From assembly GCA_019689615.1 (NCBI GenBank), contig JADGHD010000369.1, positions 1-5,442 on the forward strand: a stretch of 5,442 bases of DNA, given 5' to 3'. The notes below the pieces were generated by a model, which made no database searches, was not told the origin of the DNA, and saw only the letters and a list, made by a program, of their open reading frames with translations. The DNA comes from Frankia sp. (lineage in GTDB: Bacteria > Actinomycetota > Actinomycetes > Frankiales > Frankiaceae). Below are positions 1 to 4,172 of this stretch, one piece after another. Every line of letters starts with the position of its first letter. Position 1 is the first letter of the stretch. Both the position numbers and the translations under genes were made by a program.

Positions 1-71
1 GCCCCCCGGGCCCCCGCCGCCCCCGGGGGGGCGCCCCCGGGCGCCGCGCCGCGGGGGGCCGGACCGCGTGT
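1..71. other. Extremely GC-rich hairpin-forming non-coding stretch
   Basis: This is almost pure G/C, with homopolymeric C and G runs. The 7-base arm at 1-7 is complementary to 26-32, and C runs at 34-38 can pair with the G run at 53-58, so both strands can form nested stems. No credible coding frame or RNA gene is visible. It lies beyond the 3' end of the leftward aldehyde dehydrogenase gene and probably belongs to the intergenic region with whatever gene lies to the left, outside the window. Confidence 0.5.
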
Positions 72-103
72 GCCCGGCCGCCATGGAAGCTGGCCGGCCG
101 GGC
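72..103 (-). terminator. Hairpin, likely terminator of the aldehyde dehydrogenase gene
   Basis: A perfect 9-bp inverted repeat (72-80 pairing with 95-103, arm GCCCGGCCG) encloses a 14-base loop. It starts 8 bases beyond the TAA stop of the leftward gene. There is no U-tract, as is common for high-GC actinobacterial terminators. The neighbouring G/C stems at 1-60 could add to termination. The call rests on position and structure only. Confidence 0.5.
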
Positions 104-111
104 GAGACAGG

Positions 112-1581
112 TTAGCGGGTGACCGTGGTCAGCGAGGCGAAGTCCTGGAAGTCCCGGACGCCCTCGATGCCCCACTCCCGGCCCCAGCCCGAGGCCTTGA
201 AGCCGCCGAACGGGGCGCGGTTGTCGACCACGGTGGCGCCGTGGCCGTTGACCCAGCGGTAGCCGGCGCGCAGCCGGCGGGCGACCGCGCGGCCCCGCTC
301 CTCGTCGGCGCTCCAGACCGAGGCGCCAAGGCCGGCCCAGCCGGTGTTCGCGGCCGCGACGGCGTCGTCGACGTTGTCGAACGGCATGATCGGGATGCTC
401 GGGCCGAACTGCTCCTCGGTGACGATGCCGAGCGACGGGTCCGGGTCGAGCACCAGGCTCGGCCTGATGAAGTGGCCGTCCGCCAGCTCCGGGTCGTCCG
501 GGAGCTCGCCGTGCTCGCGCACGTCGGCGCCGGTGGCCTTCGCCTCGTTCACCAGCCCGGCGACGAAGTCGCGCTGGCGGGCGTGGTGCAGCGGGCCCAT
601 CGTGGTGCCCTCGGCCAGGCCGTGGCCGATCCTGGCCCGGTTCAGCCGGTCGGTCAGCGCGTCCACGACCTCGTCGTAGCGGGACCGGTGCACGTAGAGC
701 CGCTTGGCCGCCATGCAGATCTGGCCGGTGGTGGCGAAGACCGAGTCGTACAGGTGGTCGAGCGATGGGTCGTCGAGGTTGGCGTCGTCGAGGACGAGCA
801 GCGGGTCGTTGCCGCCGAGCTCCAGGGTGACCCGGGTGAGGGTGGAGGCGGCCATGGCGGCGATCCGCTTGCCGCCGGCGACCGAGCCGGTGAAGCAGAC
901 CTTGGCGACGTCCGGGTTGGCGACCAGCGGGGTGCCGATGACGGCGTCCTCGCCAGTGATGATGTTGAGCACGCCCGGCGGGAGGGCGGCCGCGATCCGC
1001 TCCACCGCGACGACCGTGGCCAGCGGGGCGGTCCTGGGCGGCTTGACCACGACGGTGTTGCCGGCCAGCAGCGCGCCCGGCAGCGAGGCGCCGAGGATGG
1101 CCAGCGGCCAGTTGAACGGCAGGATGATCGTGACGACGCCGAGCGGGAGGCGGTGCACCTCGCTGTCGTAGGGCGGCGCCGTGTAGGTGACCGGCTCGTC
1201 GACCTCCGGCGCGAGCTGCTCGGTCATCTGCAGCAGGAACTTCAGGCCGAGCGCGTCGCCGAACGACTCGCCGAAGATCTTGCCGTTCTCCAGGGTGAGC
1301 ACCCGGGCGATCTCGTTGAGGTGGGGATCGTTGGTGGCCGCCGCGGCCGAGATCATCTTGGCGCGCTCGACGGCGGACAGCGACGACCAGGCGGGGAATG
1401 CGGCCGCGGCCGCGGCGACGGCGGCGAGTGCCTGCTGCTCGGTCGCGGCCGCGGATTCACCGATCACCAGGCCGGGACGGGCCGGGTCGATGATCGGGAG
1501 ATAGCCCTCCGCGGCGTGCGCCTCGCCGCCGATGAACAGGCCCGTGCGTACTAACTCTGGCGCATCCACAGACGTGGTCAT
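112..1581 (-). CDS. NAD(P)+-dependent aldehyde dehydrogenase (ALDH superfamily)
   Basis: This 489-residue protein has the usual length for a soluble cytosolic ALDH, which oxidises an aldehyde plus NAD(P)+ to a carboxylate. Catalytic elements are present in order: the oxyanion-hole Asn157 in PFNWPL, cofactor-binding Lys180, the FTGS turn near 230-233, the general base Glu254 in LELGGND, the nucleophile Cys289 in GQICMAA, and Glu390/Phe392 in EEQFGP. The C-terminal oligomerisation segment contains PFGGFKASGWGRE (about 457-469). One oddity is the cofactor loop, which reads KPPRT (180-184) where NAD-specific members usually have KPSE or KPAE. Arg183 therefore replaces the Glu that binds the adenosine ribose hydroxyls, which may favour NADP+ (inference). 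An Ala-rich stretch near 52-61 is coded by GCGGCC-type repeats. The ATG at 1579-1581 has no clear Shine-Dalgarno sequence. The gene is divergent from the transketolase pair, so a shared control region is possible. The substrate cannot be read from the sequence. Confidence 0.95.
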   Translation of the reverse strand: MTTSVDAPELVRTGLFIGGEAHAAEGYLPIIDPARPGLVIGESAAATEQQALAAVAAAAAAFPAWSSLSAVERAKMISAAAATNDPHLNEIARVLTLENGKIFGESFGDALGLKFLLQMTEQLAPEVDEPVTYTAPPYDSEVHRLPLGVVTIILPFNWPLAILGASLPGALLAGNTVVVKPPRTAPLATVVAVERIAAALPPGVLNIITGEDAVIGTPLVANPDVAKVCFTGSVAGGKRIAAMAASTLTRVTLELGGNDPLLVLDDANLDDPSLDHLYDSVFATTGQICMAAKRLYVHRSRYDEVVDALTDRLNRARIGHGLAEGTTMGPLHHARQRDFVAGLVNEAKATGADVREHGELPDDPELADGHFIRPSLVLDPDPSLGIVTEEQFGPSIPIMPFDNVDDAVAAANTGWAGLGASVWSADEERGRAVARRLRAGYRWVNGHGATVVDNRAPFGGFKASGWGREWGIEGVRDFQDFASLTTVTR

Positions 1582-1588
1582 GGCCGTC

Positions 1589-1619
1589 AGTCTCAGCGGG
1601 CGTTCACGGGATTGTCAAC
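1589..1619 (-). promoter_or_regulatory. Candidate promoter/operator of the aldehyde dehydrogenase gene
   Basis: On the minus strand a perfect TTGACA (1618 to 1613) is followed after 18 bases by GAGACT (1594 to 1589), which matches TANNNT only at A and T. Transcription would start at about 1582-1581, at or next to the ATG, which fits the lack of a ribosome binding site and suggests a leaderless mRNA. An imperfect inverted repeat, GTTCAC-N6-GTCAAC (1602-1619, 5 of 6 pairs), overlaps the -35 box and spacer, where a repressor could act. The -10 box is weak, so this remains a candidate. Confidence 0.35.
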
Positions 1620-1672
1620 ACAGTCGTCGGAGAAAATGGCAGATGAGCGGGCCACAAGACCGTTGATGACGC

Positions 1673-1678
1673 TATAGT
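1673..1678 (+). promoter_or_regulatory. Possible -10 element (TATAGT) for the transketolase operon
   Basis: TATAGT matches the TANNNT actinobacterial -10 pattern and five of six positions of TATAAT, and it stands out in a G/C-saturated region. No -35 box is recognisable 16-19 bases upstream. Use of this site would give a leader of roughly 335 bases before the transketolase start. The core CTATAG is self-complementary, so a minus-strand role cannot be excluded. Confidence 0.25.
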
Positions 1679-1723
1679 CCCCAGCCACGGCCGCCCTGCC
1701 GCCCGCCCCTGTGCCGGCCGGCT

Positions 1724-1782
1724 GGCCGCCAGCGCCAGCCCCGGCCCGCGCCCGGCCGCCAGCCCGGGCTGCCCGCGCCCGG
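1724..1782. repeat. Imperfect GC-rich tandem-like repeats in the divergent spacer
   Basis: GGCCGCCAGC occurs at 1724-1733 and 1754-1763, 30 bp apart. CCCGCGCCCGG occurs at 1745-1755 and 1772-1782, 27 bp apart. The 10-bp palindrome AGCCCGGGCT lies at 1761-1770. This looks like a degenerate short-period expansion of C/G-rich sequence. No known repeat family is recognised. Confidence 0.35.
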
Positions 1783-1893
1783 GGCCGGGCCCGACGCCCG
1801 GACCGCGGATCACGGCGGTGTGGCGCGGCCCACGCGCGTCGTATCGAAACACAGTCACCACCCCAGCACAGGCCCTCAGCAGCACAGGCAGGA

Positions 1894-1914
1894 CCCGGCA
1901 CGGGCTGTGCCGGG
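1894..1914. promoter_or_regulatory. 8-bp inverted repeat in the transketolase leader
   Basis: CCCGGCAC (1894-1901) and GTGCCGGG (1907-1914) form a perfect 8-bp stem around a 5-base loop. It lies 105 bases before the transketolase start. It could be an operator or a leader RNA hairpin. No U-run follows, so terminator function is not evident. Two copies of CAGCACAGG (1864-1872 and 1880-1888, 16 bp apart) sit just upstream. Confidence 0.35.
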
Positions 1915-2003
1915 CGCGCTGCCCAACGTCAACGACCAGCTGGGCGGGACGTGCGGACCAGGCCGGCCGCTGCGCCGGTCCGGCTCGCCAGCCCGCGCCC
2001 AGC

Positions 2004-2009
2004 GGAGAG
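2004..2009 (+). promoter_or_regulatory. Ribosome binding site of the transketolase N-terminal subunit
   Basis: GGAGAG ends 10 bases before the ATG at 2020. It selects this start over the upstream in-frame GTG at 1711, whose 103-residue extension would be low-complexity Ala/Arg/Pro sequence unlike any transketolase N-terminus. Confidence 0.55.
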
Positions 2010-2019
2010 TGAGTGGCGG

Positions 2020-2934
2020 ATGACCGTCGAAACACAGGGCGACACCCGCGAGGGGACCAGCGCGGCGGGCCCGGCCAGCCCGACCGTCCTGGACCGGGGC
2101 CGGCCGGCGAGCTCGGCCGACCTGCGCCGGCGGGCCGACTGGATCCGGCTCGGCACGATCGACCTCATCGAGCAGGCCGGACTCGGCCACTACTCGAGCA
2201 CCTTCTCGTGCGCCGAGATCTTCGCGGTCCTCTACTACCACACGCTGCGCATCGACCCGGCCAACCCGGCGTGGCCGGACCGCGACCGACTTCTGCTCGG
2301 CAAGGGGCACGTGGCCACCGGCCTGTGGCCGGTTCTCGCCGATCTCGGGTTCTACCCGAAGGACTGGCTGCGCCAGTTCGGAAAGCTCGGCTCGCCACTG
2401 AACGACCACCCGAACATGCGGCTCGCCCCCGGGATCGACTTCAGCTCCGGGTCGCTCGGCCACAACCTGTCGGTCGGCGTCGGGATGGCGCTCGGCGGCC
2501 GGCTGGCCGGCCGGGACTACCGGACGTTCGTGCTCACCGGTGATGGCGAGCTGCAGGAAGGCCAGGTGTGGGAGGCCGCGATGGCGGCCAGCCACTACCG
2601 GCTGGGCAACCTGGTCGCGATCGTGGACGCCAACGGCTTCTCCGGCGGCGGCCCGACCTCGGCGGCGATGAACATCGAGCCGCTCGCCGACCGGTTCGCC
2701 GCCTTCGGCTGGCGGGTCAGCGAGATCAACGGCAACGACGTGGACGCGCTGGTGGAGACGTTCGACGCGCTGCCCGACCCGTCCGGCGAGGCACCCGTCT
2801 GCGTGATCGCCCGCACCCGCAAGGGCCACGGCGTCTCGCTGTTCGAGCAGGCGCCGCAGGCCTGGCACCTCGGGCTGCTCAGCCCAGAGCAGAAGGCCGA
2901 GGTCGTCGCCGAGATCTCCGGGAGGATGGCATGA
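2020..2934 (+). CDS. Split transketolase, N-terminal (diphosphate-binding) subunit
   Basis: This 304-residue protein corresponds to the thiamine-diphosphate-binding half of transketolase, with the usual length for a split N-subunit. Transketolases move a two-carbon ketol unit from a ketose to an aldehyde acceptor. Visible motifs are GHYSS with His57, LLLGKGH (92-97) with His97, HPNM with His130, SSGSLGHNLS (142-151), the Mg/ThDP motif GDGE (174-177) completed by Asn205 in DANGF, and a late WH (282-283). These His positions match substrate-contacting or catalytic His residues of full-length transketolases. GSLGH replaces the more familiar GSLGQ, and DANGFSGGGPTS varies the usual D-N-LQ-DGPT stretch. 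Residues 1-33 are probably a disordered extension. The stop codon overlaps the next start (ATGA), so the two halves should be made together as an alpha2beta2-type cytosolic enzyme. Family assignment is firm. Whether it acts in the pentose phosphate pathway or a dedicated sugar/aldehyde pathway is not decidable here, and a specialised role is more likely given the neighbours. Confidence 0.93.
   Translation: MTVETQGDTREGTSAAGPASPTVLDRGRPASSADLRRRADWIRLGTIDLIEQAGLGHYSSTFSCAEIFAVLYYHTLRIDPANPAWPDRDRLLLGKGHVATGLWPVLADLGFYPKDWLRQFGKLGSPLNDHPNMRLAPGIDFSSGSLGHNLSVGVGMALGGRLAGRDYRTFVLTGDGELQEGQVWEAAMAASHYRLGNLVAIVDANGFSGGGPTSAAMNIEPLADRFAAFGWRVSEINGNDVDALVETFDALPDPSGEAPVCVIARTRKGHGVSLFEQAPQAWHLGLLSPEQKAEVVAEISGRMA
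2921..2925 (+). promoter_or_regulatory. Internal ribosome binding site for the transketolase C-terminal subunit
   Basis: GGAGG lies inside the last codons of the N-subunit gene, 5 bases before the ATG at 2931. With the ATGA stop/start overlap (2931-2934) it indicates translational coupling and balanced synthesis of the two subunits. Confidence 0.75.
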
Positions 2935-3935
2935 CCCAGCCGGCAGAGCAGGGCCAGGCGTCGAGGACCGACGGCCCGAAGATGGTCGACGTCTTCTCGG
3001 ACGTCGACATCGACACGGCGCTGGCCACCAACCCGGCCGGCGTCGCGATCGCCGCGATGGCCGACGAGGACCCGGCGATCCTCACCCTCACCGCCGACCT
3101 CGGCAACGTGCTCAACGAGTTCCGGGAGCGCCACCCAGACCGCTACATCGAGCTCGGCATCGCCGAGACCAACTCGATCTCGGTGGCCGCGGGGCTGGCG
3201 ACCTGCGGCTTCAAGCCGTACGTCTACTCGATGTCGCCGTTCGGCATGCTCAAGTGCGCCGAGCAGATCCGCACCGACTGGGCGTACAACCACCTGCCGG
3301 TCCGCCTGGTCGGCCGGCTGACCGGCCTGGCGATGGGCCTGTTCGGCACCAGCCACCACGCGGTCGAGGACATCTCGGTGGCGCGGGCGATCACCGGGAT
3401 GACCGTGGTCGCGCCGGCCGACGCCCAGTCGGCGGTGTCGCTGCTGCGCGCGACGGCGACGATGGCCGGCCCGGTCTACGTCCGCATCGCCGAGGACGCG
3501 AGCCCGGTCTACGACGAGCCGCCGGTCTACGAGTTCGGCCGCTGGCAGCGGCTGCGCGACGGCGCCGACATCGCGCTGATCGGGCACGGCATGGGGGTGG
3601 GGCTGGCGGTGCGCGCGGCCGAGCAGCTGGCCGGCTCCGGCATCGAGGCGCAGGTGTGGGACGCCGCCTACCTCAAGCCGCACGACGCCGACGCGGTGCT
3701 CGCCGCGGCGGCGACCGGCCGGATCGTCACGATCGAGGACCACAACGTCATCGGCGGCCTGACCAGCATCGTCGCCGAGACCCTCGGCCGGGCCGGGGTG
3801 GCGGCGCGCCTTGGCAGCGTGGCCGTGCCCGACGAGGACATCGAGGTCGGCGTCCCGGCCGACCTCTACGAGTACTACGGGATCAACGTGGCCGGCGTGG
3901 TCGCCCGGGCGGCGGAGCTCACCGGGCGGCTGTAG
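2931..3935 (+). CDS. Split transketolase, C-terminal (pyrimidine-binding) subunit
   Basis: This 334-residue protein combines the transketolase pyrimidine-binding domain (about 18-187) and the transketolase C-terminal domain (about 203-328), as expected for a split C-subunit. TADLGN (54-59) matches the conserved ADL segment. Glu79 in IELGIAETNS (73-82) is the Glu that activates the aminopyrimidine of ThDP. GTSHHAVEDI (139-148) corresponds to the GPTHH-x-ED motif, with His142 as the conserved active-site His. Arg185 in YVRI matches the phosphate-contacting Arg. The C-terminal domain shows IVTIEDHNVIGGL (265-277). By eye, the acceptor-site Asp four residues before the conserved His is Phe138, the His twelve before is Leu130, and the early substrate-phosphate Arg region reads TNPAG (33-37) with no Arg. 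This suggests a non-standard acceptor. The gene starts within the stop of its partner and is followed after 24 bases by a strong hairpin, so the operon probably ends here. It could also be called a 1-deoxyxylulose-5-phosphate-synthase-like C-half, but the split arrangement favours transketolase. Confidence 0.92.
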   Translation: MTQPAEQGQASRTDGPKMVDVFSDVDIDTALATNPAGVAIAAMADEDPAILTLTADLGNVLNEFRERHPDRYIELGIAETNSISVAAGLATCGFKPYVYSMSPFGMLKCAEQIRTDWAYNHLPVRLVGRLTGLAMGLFGTSHHAVEDISVARAITGMTVVAPADAQSAVSLLRATATMAGPVYVRIAEDASPVYDEPPVYEFGRWQRLRDGADIALIGHGMGVGLAVRAAEQLAGSGIEAQVWDAAYLKPHDADAVLAAAATGRIVTIEDHNVIGGLTSIVAETLGRAGVAARLGSVAVPDEDIEVGVPADLYEYYGINVAGVVARAAELTGRL

Positions 3936-3936
3936 C

Positions 3937-3948
3937 CGCAACGTTGCG
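3937..3948. promoter_or_regulatory. Perfect 12-bp palindrome just after the transketolase stop
   Basis: CGCAACGTTGCG is fully self-complementary with a central CG, the general shape of LacI/GalR-type operators. It begins 1 base after the TAG stop and lies upstream of the hairpin, so a role in terminator structure or in control of the downstream gene 225 bases away are both possible. It may also be chance. Confidence 0.25.
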
Positions 3949-3959
3949 TGGTCGCGACG

Positions 3960-4006
3960 CGGCCGGCCGCGCCACCAGTCCCGCCGGGGGCTGGCGCGGC
4001 CGGCCG
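3960..4006 (+). terminator. Strong GC hairpin, likely terminator of the transketolase operon
   Basis: A perfect 15-bp inverted repeat pairs 3960-3974 with 3992-4006 around a 17-base loop, 24 bases after the stop. No U-tract follows, but stem length and position make an actinobacterial intrinsic terminator the simplest reading. CCAG at 3975-3978 can also pair with CTGG at 3991-3994, offering an alternative inner fold. A smaller palindrome, CGCCGGCCGGCG, follows at 4030-4041. Confidence 0.6.
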
Positions 4007-4065
4007 TCCGCCATGCCCGCGATCCGGGCCGCCGGCCGGCGCTGCCAGGCCGACAACCGCGACGC

Positions 4066-4087
4066 ATGACGTAGACGCGGCCGTCAT
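4066..4087. promoter_or_regulatory. Inverted repeat upstream of the alcohol dehydrogenase promoter
   Basis: ATGACG (4066-4071) and CGTCAT (4082-4087) are perfect inverted 6-mers separated by 10 bases. The repeat ends 7 bases before the proposed -35 box, a place where an activator or repressor dimer could bind. No regulator gene is in the window, so the partner is unknown. Confidence 0.35.
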
Positions 4088-4094
4088 CTGTCCG

Positions 4095-4124
4095 TCGACC
4101 GTCGCGGGAACAAGTTCGTAACGT
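4095..4124 (+). promoter_or_regulatory. Candidate promoter of the alcohol dehydrogenase gene
   Basis: TAACGT (4119-4124) fits the TANNNT -10 pattern. TCGACC (4095-4100), 18 bases upstream, matches TTGACA at four positions. The start would fall near A4131, giving a leader of about 42 bases. GAAC-AA-GTTC (4108-4117), a short inverted repeat, lies between the two boxes where a bound repressor could block polymerase. Together with the preceding hairpin this suggests separate transcription from the transketolase genes. Confidence 0.45.
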
Positions 4125-4158
4125 CCCCGCATGAGGTAGCTCACGGTGTTCAGCACTC

Positions 4159-4166
4159 GGAGGGGG
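4159..4166 (+). promoter_or_regulatory. Ribosome binding site of the alcohol dehydrogenase gene
   Basis: GGAGGGGG ends 6 bases before the ATG at 4173. It excludes the upstream in-frame GTG at 4146, because the site would lie inside that frame, and favours 4173 over the ATG at 4182. Confidence 0.75.
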
Positions 4167-4172
4167 CACGCG

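Larger units (their letters stand above)
1582..2019. other. Divergent intergenic region between aldehyde dehydrogenase and split transketolase
   Basis: This 438-bp spacer has three visibly different parts. Positions 1600-1680 are relatively AT-rich for this genome and carry the promoter-like signals. Positions 1681-1810 are almost pure G/C and internally repetitive. Positions 1840-2019 form a less biased leader to the transketolase genes, with a hairpin and short direct repeats. Reading frames run through it on both strands, but their products are low-complexity Ala/Arg/Pro/Gly sequence. No gene was called. Confidence 0.6.

Noticed and set aside
70..1554. 494-residue plus-strand open frame opposite the aldehyde dehydrogenase gene
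   Set aside because: It is a composition-driven shadow. The opposite strand carries a complete aldehyde dehydrogenase with all catalytic residues.
1582..1600. CTGAGA on the minus strand as part of a thiamine pyrophosphate riboswitch, suggested by the nearby ThDP enzyme
   Set aside because: Only this hexamer matches. The second conserved TPP-riboswitch segment and the required helices are absent, and it lies on the strand of the aldehyde dehydrogenase, not the transketolase.
1593..1901. 102-residue minus-strand frame in the divergent spacer, ending just before the aldehyde dehydrogenase start
   Set aside because: Most of it is Ala/Arg/Gly low-complexity sequence from the G/C block. Only the last 30 residues look balanced, which follows from the local AT-richer promoter region. 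No ribosome binding site or family is recognisable.
1711..2019. Upstream in-frame extension of the transketolase N-subunit from a GTG
   Set aside because: The 103 extra residues are low-complexity Ala/Arg/Pro sequence, and the ribosome binding site precedes the ATG at 2020.
4146..4172. GTG start nine codons upstream for the alcohol dehydrogenase
   Set aside because: The strong GGAGGGGG lies inside this extension and 6 bases before the ATG at 4173, and family members start at the equivalent of that Met.
3936..4172. Small genes in the transketolase to alcohol dehydrogenase spacer
   Set aside because: Open frames here only continue shadow frames of the transketolase gene and end in hairpin sequence. 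None has its own start with a ribosome binding site.
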